Made by a program: the position numbers and the translations under genes. Shown piece by piece: positions 43,476 to 51,912 of a DNA stretch of 64,000 bases. This stretch comes from Sulfuricurvum sp. PC08-66. GTDB taxonomy: Bacteria > Campylobacterota > Campylobacteria > Campylobacterales > Sulfurimonadaceae. Position 1 is the first letter of the stretch, and each line of letters opens with the position of its first letter. The notes beneath the pieces were generated by a model. It made no database searches and was not told the DNA's origin. It worked only from the letters and a program-made list of their open reading frames with translations. The stretch spans positions 62,001-126,000 of the forward strand of contig JQIT01000005.1 of assembly GCA_000830255.1 (NCBI GenBank), in the 5' to 3' direction.

Positions 43476-44003
43476 ATGAAAAAGCACTCCCCATTTCGTA
43501 AACTTCTACTCCTTTTGGTGCCCCTCTTGGTCGAGCTACATGCGTTGGAGATAGAGGATCCTGAGGTGTTTGTAGGTGGGGGATTGGAGTATATTAGTAC
43601 CTTTACGGGACCTGCTACGACAGCATTGGGCGGTGTGGGTGGCTATGTGGGAGGATTGGGGCTGGATGGGCTTTTTGCCGAGGTCTCATTGAGCCAATCG
43701 ATACTGCCTGCGTGGAGTGCCTCCTCGATATCGTTCAACACCCATCTGCAAGCGGCATTGGGGTATGTCATAGCCGTCACCGACGCTATCAAATTCAAAC
43801 CCAAGGCGGGTTTCGATGTGGAGTTTGCCACCATCGGGGGCAAGGTAGGGTACAAAGGGCGCTATGGATTAGCAAGCTATCTCTATATCGAAGAGTATGA
43901 TTTTGATATTTTCTTCGATGTAGACAGAAGTTTTTCACTCTTTACGACGACAACCTCGACACGCTTTTTTGTAGGCGTATCGATGCCGCTTGTTTTGGAG
44001 TAG
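43476..44003 (+). CDS. Small outer-membrane beta-barrel-like protein
   Basis: The ATG at 43476 (AAGG seven bases upstream) gives a 175-residue protein with signal peptide MKKHSPFRKLLLLLVPLLVE and cleavage near LHA. The rest is short amphipathic strands (VFVGGGLEYISTFTG, GVGGYVGGLGLDGLFAEVSL, NTHLQAALGYVIAVTDA, FFVGVSMPLVLE). This fits an 8-strand barrel, though it ends in Glu rather than an aromatic residue. The longer frame back to 43362 lacks a signal peptide at its start. No family is recognised. It converges on the lipoprotein gene with three bases between the coding ends. Confidence 0.6.
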   Translation: MKKHSPFRKLLLLLVPLLVELHALEIEDPEVFVGGGLEYISTFTGPATTALGGVGGYVGGLGLDGLFAEVSLSQSILPAWSASSISFNTHLQAALGYVIAVTDAIKFKPKAGFDVEFATIGGKVGYKGRYGLASYLYIEEYDFDIFFDVDRSFSLFTTTTSTRFFVGVSMPLVLE

Positions 44004-44006
44004 CGA

Positions 44007-45980
44007 TTACTGCTTGATGTAGGTGTAGTAGCGTTGGTACGTAGTTGTAGTACTTACAAAGCTTTCGTGAATGAGCATAGTCCCTCGATAGTTGCGTAAA
44101 ATAGTCGAGGTGGACATTAACGTACTACCTTCATATTTTAGGATTTGTCCATCGCTGTTGATACTCCACGTAAAAGGCGTCGTAGGTGTGGAAGAACTAC
44201 TGTTGTAGATACCTCCAGCGTAAGGAGAAGTAGTAGTCTCAAATTTTGTACTGTATTCATCGTTAGTGCGTGAGACGTTTATAGAAGGATTATCTCCTGC
44301 GGTAGTTGTGTTGTATTCACGTCTATACATGGCGTACGTACCTGCTAATTGTGCCGCTGTTATGGTGTCTGGTTTCTCAAAGTAGAGCTTATAATCGGTA
44401 CCACGTACATCGTGAGCTGAAGATACAAGCATCATGCCATCGCTGATAGCTTTGAGACTTTCTACTATAGTAATGTCAGTTGTTCCATTGTAATACTTAG
44501 TATTATTTATAGTCAGGGTGTTAGCAGAGGCGTTTACAGTCCATGTGAATGAGTAGGAATTTGCACTAATACCTGCATCGGTATCTTTTTGGTAGCTAAT
44601 AGTACCTGTGCCACTTGTGCCTGTGCTACTTGTACCAAAGACCATTTTGGTCAAAAAGCCATCTTCGGCAAGTGTATAAAAAGTCTTGCCTGCCACCATC
44701 GAGGCATAAAATTTCAAGCTATCTTTGCTCACAGCGACGACACGGTCGGTATAGAGTGTCGAATTATTTACCTCTAATGTCTCAAAAGCGATATAGGCTT
44801 TGTCACGGTTGGTGATGAATTGCAATGAGCTATTGACATCGATACCATTAGTGCGTGTCGTATCAAGTTCGAGTCGATTGCTAGCGACTGACCATGCGAT
44901 AGTGTTATTGCGGTCTTCTTGAAGTGTGGCGGTTCCTTGTCCAGAGGTATTGAGGTCGTAGATGGCATACTCGCCCGTAGGACGTAGGATATGAAGCGTT
45001 GTAGCGTTGACATCGGTGGCACTAAGCGTTTGCGTCCCTTTTTGCAAACTTCCGAAATGTTTATCCGAGTAGCTGTTAGCACCTAAAAAAGTATTGGTGC
45101 TTATAACGGCAAGCTTTGAAATAGTCTCTGTTTGGCTACCTTCACGTGTGATGACCAGCTCACCGTCACTGTTGATTGTCCATGTGCCACTTTTGGCAGT
45201 TTCAGAGGCTGCATCTGCACTTTGTTCGAGATAGGTAACCGTAGTGCCCACACCTGTGCCAAAGACATATTTGGTGTATTGAGAGCCGAAATTCCAAAGC
45301 CCGTACATGGTTTGTCCGTTGATGTCAGCGGCGGCATCGTAGGTGAGATTGAGACTGTTGTTGAGGTCTATTTTTGCTGTTTCAACACCTACAATTGTTT
45401 TGCCATATGTCGTTAGAATAGAGACTTCGTCTCCACCCCTACCAGAAACACCAAAATCACTTAATCCAAGTCCAAAATCAATAGTTTTACTGTTTGCAGT
45501 TACGGTTACGTTGGCATCGATGGTGACACCGTTTGAGGTATTGTTATCGCTGTCTAGAGATTGTAACAAGCGAGCTAGATTAAGTTGCCATCTGTTTATG
45601 TCATTGATGTTTGTATCGTTTGGACTGCCGAAAACATAAAAGGGGCTAATGAGGCTTTGTGCTGTGACGCTGTTGCCAAGATAGGTATTTGTGTCATTGA
45701 CATTGCTAGAGAGACGAAATTGAATGGTATCTCCGCTTTTGTAGTGAAAAACGCCTTGAGAATCGGTGGTACCTGTGATGCCACTCGAAGTTTTGTAATA
45801 GAGTCCCTCTACGGGTGAGTCCACGAAAACGCCTGAGAGAATGGCGTTGGGGTCGGTGGTCGTCGTAGTGGTAGGGGGTGTCGTCGTGTTCGTCTCGACG
45901 GTGGGTTGGTAGATGTCGCCACATCCTGACAGCGCCAATACTACCGTGGTAAAAAGGAGTGACTTTTTGACCATAGCCAT
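44007..45980 (-). CDS. Large Thr/Ser-rich surface lipoprotein with repeated WxIxxxG-type modules
   Basis: The ATG at 45980 (ATG 45974 also possible) gives 657 residues with a lipobox LALSGC, the acylated cysteine being C20. A Thr/Pro spacer follows (TNTTTPPTTTTTTDP), then a domain of about 130 residues starting GVFVDSPVEGLYYKTSSGIT, resembling the N-terminal domain of several proteobacterial surface lipoproteins. The rest is about four loose repeats of roughly 100-120 residues, each with a T(W/F)xI/VN...G strand pair (SGTWTINSDGEL, IAWSVASNRLEL, FTWTVNASANTL, FTWSINSDGQIL). The repeats suggest lipocalin-like or beta-sandwich units. It is probably surface-exposed and involved in adhesion or binding; function is unknown. 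It lies beside polysaccharide-export genes, transcribed away from them. Confidence 0.75.
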   Translation of the reverse strand: MAMVKKSLLFTTVVLALSGCGDIYQPTVETNTTTPPTTTTTTDPNAILSGVFVDSPVEGLYYKTSSGITGTTDSQGVFHYKSGDTIQFRLSSNVNDTNTYLGNSVTAQSLISPFYVFGSPNDTNINDINRWQLNLARLLQSLDSDNNTSNGVTIDANVTVTANSKTIDFGLGLSDFGVSGRGGDEVSILTTYGKTIVGVETAKIDLNNSLNLTYDAAADINGQTMYGLWNFGSQYTKYVFGTGVGTTVTYLEQSADAASETAKSGTWTINSDGELVITREGSQTETISKLAVISTNTFLGANSYSDKHFGSLQKGTQTLSATDVNATTLHILRPTGEYAIYDLNTSGQGTATLQEDRNNTIAWSVASNRLELDTTRTNGIDVNSSLQFITNRDKAYIAFETLEVNNSTLYTDRVVAVSKDSLKFYASMVAGKTFYTLAEDGFLTKMVFGTSSTGTSGTGTISYQKDTDAGISANSYSFTWTVNASANTLTINNTKYYNGTTDITIVESLKAISDGMMLVSSAHDVRGTDYKLYFEKPDTITAAQLAGTYAMYRREYNTTTAGDNPSINVSRTNDEYSTKFETTTSPYAGGIYNSSSSTPTTPFTWSINSDGQILKYEGSTLMSTSTILRNYRGTMLIHESFVSTTTTYQRYYTYIKQ

Positions 45981-46110
45981 AATATATATATCCTTCCTTG
46001 GGTTCATTGCGCACTCCAAGCATCTTTTGTGCCATAGGTGCTTTAGAGGAAGTTTAAAGGAGTTTAGCTAAAATGAAAGCTTTTACGATAGAACTCAAGG
46101 TTTAGAATAT

Positions 46111-49017
46111 ATGGCATTAACTGCATTATGGGTACGAAAAATAGGTGTTTGGATAGCTTTGGTAGTGAGTGTGTGGGCTATCGAGATAGATTTGGGTTCA
46201 TTGACACCCGAACAGATACAGATGTATCAACAATACCAAAGCGGTGGTATCGATGCAGTCAAAGCATCGATGGGAGGCGCGACGACAAAAACGTCAACCT
46301 ATAAACCCAAAGAGATTACCAATACGTTTTTGCCTTCGGGTGTATCTCAAAAGAGTGCAGTTTCACAAGAGGAGAGTGCCTCTGAAATCCTCCAAGCGAT
46401 GCAAGATGCCCAAGATGCGCAAAACGACGTAGTCAAAAATCCCTTTTTGTACCAAGATACCTCTGCGCTATTGGAGAAACTCTATGCCAAACGTGTACAA
46501 AAAAGTGAAAAGCCACTAGAGCGTTTCAGTGCGCGATTTTTTCGCAACGCTAACACCCTCGATGCGCAAGCCACTCCGATACCTAGCTACTACATCATGG
46601 CACCTCAAGATGTCGTAGGTATCACGCTGTATGGTGCCAAGACCGATAAATTTGAGCTGACCATCGACCGCAATGGCAATATCAATGTTCCCAAATACGG
46701 TCCTATCAAAATTGCTTCGTTGGATTATCAAGCTGCGGTGGAGCTTGTGACGCAAAAACTTCAAAAAGCGTTTGTCAATACCGATGTCGTGGTCGATGTC
46801 GTGCAGTTTGCTACGATTCAAGTGATGATGACAGGGGATGTCAAATACCCTGGGCTTTATAATCTTTCGACCTTTTCGACTATCAAAGATGCGCTGGTGG
46901 CTACGCAAGGTGTGGGTGCTTATGGCAGTGTGCGTGCGGTCGAGCTTCACCGTGCGGGTAAAAAAGTAGAGGTACTTGATCTCTACAGATTGATGAAATT
47001 CGCAGAGGATTCGCACGATGTACTCCTGCGACATGGGGATATTCTCCATGTGCCAAAAGCCCATGCACTGGTGACACTTGAGGGTGAAGTGGTCAATCCC
47101 GCCATCTACGAGCTACGACACCATGAGACGTTTGAGACGTTGTTGGAGTATGCATCAGGACTCAAAGCCAATGCCAATACGATGGGCGTGCGCCTGACGC
47201 GGTTTGACAAAAATCGAGCGACGATTGTCAAGACGCTTTCGCTAGCACAATTGCAAAAACTCCTCCCGCAAGACGGTGATACGATTAGCTTTTTTAGTCT
47301 CTCAAAAGCACACAAAGAGAGCGTAGCCTTTTACGGCAACATCGCCGTAGAGGGCGCTAGAGAGCTACCCCAAAACGGCTCATTGCGTACGCTTTTGGCG
47401 CAAGAGGGCATTACCCTAAAGAATTTTTTTCTAGGTAATACGCATTTTGAGACGGCAATTATCAAGCGCAGAGATACTCAACATGGACATACGTTGGTGC
47501 GGTTTGATTTGCAAGCGGTGCTTAGCGGTAAGAGAGATGTGACATTGCATGCCAATGATGAGCTCTATATTTTCAACAAAAGCGAGCTAAAAACCAATCC
47601 CTATATCTATGTAGAGGGGAGTGTTATCGATGCCAATGCTTCAAAATATCAATATTTTGAGGGCATGACCTTGGGCGATTTGATGGCAGTGGTGCATTTC
47701 AAAAACGAGGAGCTGCTCTACGATGGGAATGAGAGCGTTGAGATACCTTTGCAAGATGCAAAAAGCCTCAACGATGCTACGCAAAAAGAGCAACAAACCT
47801 CTCAAAATATGCAACCAAAAGAGCGAAAACTTCTCAAACGTACGGCGCTCTATGTAGACCATACCTATATTCGATTGAGCCGTGCAGAGCGAGAGGGTGT
47901 GGCTCAGTATTCGTTGCGTATGCCAAGCGACCGTGCTTTTGTGCTGGCACCTTTTGACAGTGTGACCTTTTTCGATTATTACGAGACGCATACCGATGAA
48001 AATATCTCTCTCGTTGGAGAGTTCAACAAAGCAGGCAGTTACCCTTACCGTGAGGGGATGACGCTGGGTGATGCGCTTGCTTTGGGTGCGGGTCTCTCCA
48101 CACGTGCACACCGCAGTGAGGTGGAGTTGGTGCGTTATCACGTCGAAAATGCGCAACGCAAAAGCAGTGTTACGGTACTCAATATCGACGATGCCAATGT
48201 ATCGATGCCGCTTATGGCGGGGGATGAGGTGTATGTGCGTAGTATTTCCAATTGGAATGCGCATGAGTACATCACCCTCAAAGGAGAGGTGCGCTTCCCT
48301 GGGGTCTATCAATTCCAGCGCGGTGAAAAGCTCTCAAACGTCATAGCGCGCGCAGGTGGGTTTATGCCTACCGCGTTTGTCAAAGGTGCAGTTTTTACGC
48401 GTAAAAGCATCCAAAAACTCCAAGAGGAGGAGCTCAAAAAATCCCTAGATGAGCTCAATATGAAGGCGGGTATTTTGGCGGCTTCAGCAAACAAAGCAGG
48501 GGAGACTTCAGCCGACAAAATGCGTATGCTAGAAGTCATACAATCTCTCACCCAAGAGGCCAAAAATATCAAACCCATTGGACGTATCACAATGGCATTG
48601 AATGAGAGCCTAGAGATGTTCAAAAAATCGCCTTATGATATTACACTCGAACATGAGGATGTGCTCTACATCCCTACACAAGCCTCTACGGTCACTCTCG
48701 TAGGCGAGGTGCTCAATACCAACTCCTTTGTTCATATCCCCCATCAAACGGTGTGGGATTATATCCATCGTGGGGGCGGACTCAAAGAGGGGGCGGACGA
48801 GGAGAATATTTATATTGTCAAAGCCAACGGTGATGCCGTTAAATATTGGCGCTGGTTCTTCATCGAGGGCAATCATCACATCTGCAAAGGTGATGTCATT
48901 ATTGTCCCCAAAAAGCTTGATGTCTCAAGCGGCATAAAATTCGCCCAAGATTTGGCAGACATCGGTTACAAACTCGCTATTACCGTAGCCTCACTCAAAA
49001 CCATAGGTATTTTTTAG
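46111..49017 (+). CDS. Polysaccharide export protein with multiple SLBB domains, copy 1
   Basis: This 968-residue exported protein has an N-terminal signal segment (WVRKIGVWIALVVSVWA) and LGSLTPEQIQMYQQYQSGG. A Poly_export (Wza-type) domain follows from about 160 (IPSYYIMAPQDVVGITLYGA, TDKFELTIDRNGNINVPKYG), then a chain of SLBB domains (MMTGDVKYPGLYNLSTFSTI, SLVGEFNKAGSYPYREGMTL, TLKGEVRFPGVYQFQRGEKL, TLVGEVLNTNSFVHIPHQTV). The C-terminal helix IGYKLAITVASLKTIGIF could cross the outer membrane as the Wza helix barrel does. No lipobox is present, unlike E. coli Wza. It is twice the usual Wza length. It is followed by a paralogue and a Wzz-like gene, so it should form the outer-membrane part of a capsule or exopolysaccharide export system. 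Confidence 0.9.
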   Translation: MALTALWVRKIGVWIALVVSVWAIEIDLGSLTPEQIQMYQQYQSGGIDAVKASMGGATTKTSTYKPKEITNTFLPSGVSQKSAVSQEESASEILQAMQDAQDAQNDVVKNPFLYQDTSALLEKLYAKRVQKSEKPLERFSARFFRNANTLDAQATPIPSYYIMAPQDVVGITLYGAKTDKFELTIDRNGNINVPKYGPIKIASLDYQAAVELVTQKLQKAFVNTDVVVDVVQFATIQVMMTGDVKYPGLYNLSTFSTIKDALVATQGVGAYGSVRAVELHRAGKKVEVLDLYRLMKFAEDSHDVLLRHGDILHVPKAHALVTLEGEVVNPAIYELRHHETFETLLEYASGLKANANTMGVRLTRFDKNRATIVKTLSLAQLQKLLPQDGDTISFFSLSKAHKESVAFYGNIAVEGARELPQNGSLRTLLAQEGITLKNFFLGNTHFETAIIKRRDTQHGHTLVRFDLQAVLSGKRDVTLHANDELYIFNKSELKTNPYIYVEGSVIDANASKYQYFEGMTLGDLMAVVHFKNEELLYDGNESVEIPLQDAKSLNDATQKEQQTSQNMQPKERKLLKRTALYVDHTYIRLSRAEREGVAQYSLRMPSDRAFVLAPFDSVTFFDYYETHTDENISLVGEFNKAGSYPYREGMTLGDALALGAGLSTRAHRSEVELVRYHVENAQRKSSVTVLNIDDANVSMPLMAGDEVYVRSISNWNAHEYITLKGEVRFPGVYQFQRGEKLSNVIARAGGFMPTAFVKGAVFTRKSIQKLQEEELKKSLDELNMKAGILAASANKAGETSADKMRMLEVIQSLTQEAKNIKPIGRITMALNESLEMFKKSPYDITLEHEDVLYIPTQASTVTLVGEVLNTNSFVHIPHQTVWDYIHRGGGLKEGADEENIYIVKANGDAVKYWRWFFIEGNHHICKGDVIIVPKKLDVSSGIKFAQDLADIGYKLAITVASLKTIGIF
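48380..49017 (+). repeat. Homogenised 3' segment of SLBB copy 1
   Basis: From about 48380 to the stop codon the sequence aligns without gaps to 51275-51912 (constant offset 2895). The stretches around 48399-48590 and 48816-49010 are over about 90% identical by eye, much higher than in the rest of the two genes. This points to gene conversion. Confidence 0.7.
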
Positions 49018-49052
49018 CTCTTTTTTATAGTAGAGTTTTAGAGGATTTTGGC

Positions 49053-49064
49053 TAAAATCGGCAC
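49053..49064 (+). promoter_or_regulatory. -10 box before SLBB copy 2
   Basis: TAAAATCGGCAC, with the ATG about 29 bases past the box and AAGGG ten bases before it. A separate promoter for the second paralogue is therefore possible. Confidence 0.45.
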
Positions 49065-49092
49065 AATTTTTTGTGTCAAAGGGTATGGACGT

Positions 49093-51912
49093 ATGGGGTT
49101 TTACACAAAAGCGTGGTGGACGGCGATTGCTATGACAGTGGCACTCGGCGCAGTTGAGGTGGATTTGGGTGCATTGACACCCGAGCAGATACAAATGTAC
49201 CAAAAATACCAAAGCGGTGGCATGGATGCAGTCAAAGCATCGATGGGAGGCGCACAACAAAGCACATCGACCTCGACACAGCCTCGCAAAGTAGAGAACA
49301 AAATCGCGCCCTCTTCACAAGCGCCTATCGAGAGTGCGCAAGAGGCAAACGCCACCTCACAATGGGAACAATTCCAAGAGGGTCTACGACGCTTCCAAGA
49401 GCTACCAAAAAATCCTTTCTTGTACACGCCTACGGCACAAACTGTCGATGCGATGTACGCACGTAAACTCACTGCCAAAAGCAAAGAGCTAGAGCGCTAC
49501 AGCGCACGCTTTTTTGGCAATGAAAATCGCCCCAATCCTGCTGCTATTCCCATCCCAAGCTACTACATCATCGTCCCGCAAGATGTCATTGGCATCACAC
49601 TTTACGGCGCCAAAACCGACAAATATGAGCTACGCGTCGATAGAAACGGTGTCATCAATATCCCTAAAGTAGGCACTCTCAAAGTTGCTTCGCTTGCCTA
49701 TGATAAAGCGGTCGAGCTAATCACCCAACGCCTGCAAAAAGCGTTTCTCAATACCGAGGTGATTGTCGATGTGGTGGAGTTTGCATCGATTCAGGTCACG
49801 ATTACGGGAGAGGTGAAATTCCCAGGGCTTTACAATCTCTCCTCCTTTTCGACTATCAAAGATGCGCTTATTGCTAGCCAAGGGGTCGATGGACATGGAA
49901 GCGTACGCGCAGTGATGCTCAAACGCGATGGCAAGACGGTCGGGATATTTGACCTTTACGCGCTTATGAAGTACGCCAAATCCGAAGAGGATACGCTACT
50001 GCGTCACGGCGATATTCTCCATGTGCCCAACGCCAAAGCGATAGTGGCACTGCGCGGAGAGGTCTATAAAGAGGCGCTTTATGAGCTCAAAGAGGGTGAG
50101 CGTTTTGATGCGCTTTTCGCCTATGCGTCGGGATTGCGTCCGCAAGCAAACCGTGAGGGGATTCGTCTGACGCGTCACGAAAAAAATGCGCACATTACGG
50201 TCAAAACCTATGATATTGAGAGTTTGCAACGCTTGACACCCATCGACGGTGATATTGTCGAGGTCTTCGCACTTCCTAGCCAAAACAGCAAAAAGGTTGC
50301 TATTTATGGCAACGTAGCCACTGAAGGGGAGCGAGAACTGCCAGCCAATGGCTCATTGCGCGCGCTCTTTGCCAAAGAGGGGATTACGCAGGAGAACTTT
50401 TTCTTGCCCAATACCGATTTCGCGTTGGCGGTCATCAAACGCCGCGATGCCGCTACGGGGTATGCAATGGAGAGTTTTGACCTCTTGGCAGTGCTAGAGG
50501 GTCGAAGCGATGTGAGACTCAAAAGCAGTGATGAGGTTTATATCTTTAACCGTGCGGAGATACGCCAAAACCCCTACCTCTACGCTACAGGGGATATTAT
50601 CGATGCCAATATGAGCAAATATCAATTCTACAAAGGAATGACCCTAGGCGATGCGCTAGGTATCATTCAGTTCAAAGATACTCTTCCAATGGATGCAACA
50701 CACTCAAACAATGAGAGCGATGAGACAAAACTTACCCATATTGTTCAAGTCGACAAAGAGTATGTCCAACTCAAACGTACTCAAGAGGGCGTTACCAAAG
50801 AGCGCGTCTTGTCACTCTCACGTGATGCTACTTTTGCGCTATTGCCTTTTGATGAGCTACACTTTTTTGACGTGACGCAAACACACTCTCAAAAATCGAT
50901 TCGCCTCTACGGTGAGTTTCACCAAGAGGGCACCTATGCCTATTGGGCGGGGATGACTTTGGGCGATGCACTGCGATTGGGTGGTGGCACAACTGACAAA
51001 GCACTCTTGCAAGAGGTGGAGCTCATACGTTATGAGTTGAACGATAATCTGCGAAACAGTTATGTAGAGCGTCTAGATTTGCGTGATGCAAACTTCTCAA
51101 TGCCCCTTTTGGCGGACGATGAAATTTATGTGCGCAGTATCGCCAATTGGCATGACAATGTCACTGTCACACTCAAAGGTGAGGTACGTTTCCCTGGGGT
51201 CTACCAAATTCACCGTGGAGAGAAGTTTTCGAGTGTTCTCAAACGTGCAGGCGGATTTTTGCCCAGTGCCTTTGTAGCGGGGACGGTCTTCACGCGCAAA
51301 AGCGTCCAAAAACTCCAAGAGGAGGAGCTCAAAAAATCACTCGATGAGCTCAATATGAAGGCGGGTATTTTGGCGGCTTCAGCCAACAAAGCAGGGGAGA
51401 CTTCAGCCGACAAAATGCGTATGCTTGAAGTCATCCAAGCCCTCACCCAAGAGGCTAAAAACATCAAGCCTATTGGACGTATCGCTATGACACTCTCCAA
51501 AGATTTGGAGCTCTTTGCCAACTCTCCTTACAATGTTACATTGGAGGGGGGAGATGTTGTTTATGTACCTTTCGAGACACAAACTGTCACCCTCGTAGGC
51601 GAGGTGCTTAATACCAATTCGTTTGTCTATATGCCAAACCAAACGGTGTGGGACTATATCCGTCGTGGAGGTGGACTCAAAGAGGGTGCAGATGCTGAGA
51701 ATATCTACATCGTCAAAGCCAACGGTGATGCCGTTAAATATTGGCGCTGGTTCTTTATCGAGGGCAATCATCACATCTGCAAAGGTGATGTCATTATCGT
51801 CCCCAAAAAGCTTGATGTCTCAAGCGGTATGAAATTCGCCCAAGATTTGGCAGACATCGGTTATAAGCTAGCTATCACCGTAGCCTCACTTAAAACCATA
51901 GGACTCTTCTAA
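49093..51912 (+). CDS. Polysaccharide export protein with multiple SLBB domains, copy 2
   Basis: This paralogue of the preceding gene has 939 residues from ATG 49093, chosen because MGFYTKAWWTAIAMTVALGA forms a proper signal peptide behind AAGGG. A TTG at 49048 would add 15 residues. The order is the same: LGALTPEQIQMYQKYQSGGM, Poly_export domain (IPSYYIIVPQDVIGITLYGA), several SLBB domains (TITGEVKFPGLYNLSSFSTI, RLYGEFHQEGTYAYWAGMTL, TLKGEVRFPGVYQIHRGEKF, TLVGEVLNTNSFVYMPNQTV) and the C-terminal helix IGYKLAITVASLKTIGLF. The N-terminal two thirds differ from copy 1 at many residues, but the last third is nearly identical. The two could form a mixed or alternative export pore. It overlaps the Wzz-like gene at its stop codon (TAATG). 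Confidence 0.9.
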   Translation: MGFYTKAWWTAIAMTVALGAVEVDLGALTPEQIQMYQKYQSGGMDAVKASMGGAQQSTSTSTQPRKVENKIAPSSQAPIESAQEANATSQWEQFQEGLRRFQELPKNPFLYTPTAQTVDAMYARKLTAKSKELERYSARFFGNENRPNPAAIPIPSYYIIVPQDVIGITLYGAKTDKYELRVDRNGVINIPKVGTLKVASLAYDKAVELITQRLQKAFLNTEVIVDVVEFASIQVTITGEVKFPGLYNLSSFSTIKDALIASQGVDGHGSVRAVMLKRDGKTVGIFDLYALMKYAKSEEDTLLRHGDILHVPNAKAIVALRGEVYKEALYELKEGERFDALFAYASGLRPQANREGIRLTRHEKNAHITVKTYDIESLQRLTPIDGDIVEVFALPSQNSKKVAIYGNVATEGERELPANGSLRALFAKEGITQENFFLPNTDFALAVIKRRDAATGYAMESFDLLAVLEGRSDVRLKSSDEVYIFNRAEIRQNPYLYATGDIIDANMSKYQFYKGMTLGDALGIIQFKDTLPMDATHSNNESDETKLTHIVQVDKEYVQLKRTQEGVTKERVLSLSRDATFALLPFDELHFFDVTQTHSQKSIRLYGEFHQEGTYAYWAGMTLGDALRLGGGTTDKALLQEVELIRYELNDNLRNSYVERLDLRDANFSMPLLADDEIYVRSIANWHDNVTVTLKGEVRFPGVYQIHRGEKFSSVLKRAGGFLPSAFVAGTVFTRKSVQKLQEEELKKSLDELNMKAGILAASANKAGETSADKMRMLEVIQALTQEAKNIKPIGRIAMTLSKDLELFANSPYNVTLEGGDVVYVPFETQTVTLVGEVLNTNSFVYMPNQTVWDYIRRGGGLKEGADAENIYIVKANGDAVKYWRWFFIEGNHHICKGDVIIVPKKLDVSSGMKFAQDLADIGYKLAITVASLKTIGLF
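51275..51912 (+). repeat. Homogenised 3' segment of SLBB copy 2
   Basis: This aligns gap-free with 48380-49017. The shared part covers the long helical insert (LQEEELKKSLDELNMKAGIL), the last SLBB domain and the C-terminal helix. Confidence 0.7.

Noticed and set aside
46073-46105. Ten-codon ORF before the first SLBB gene, with AAAGGAG upstream, as a leader peptide
   Set aside because: Its ATG is part of the TAAAAT box (46069-46074), so transcription should begin downstream of it and the ORF would not be on the mRNA.
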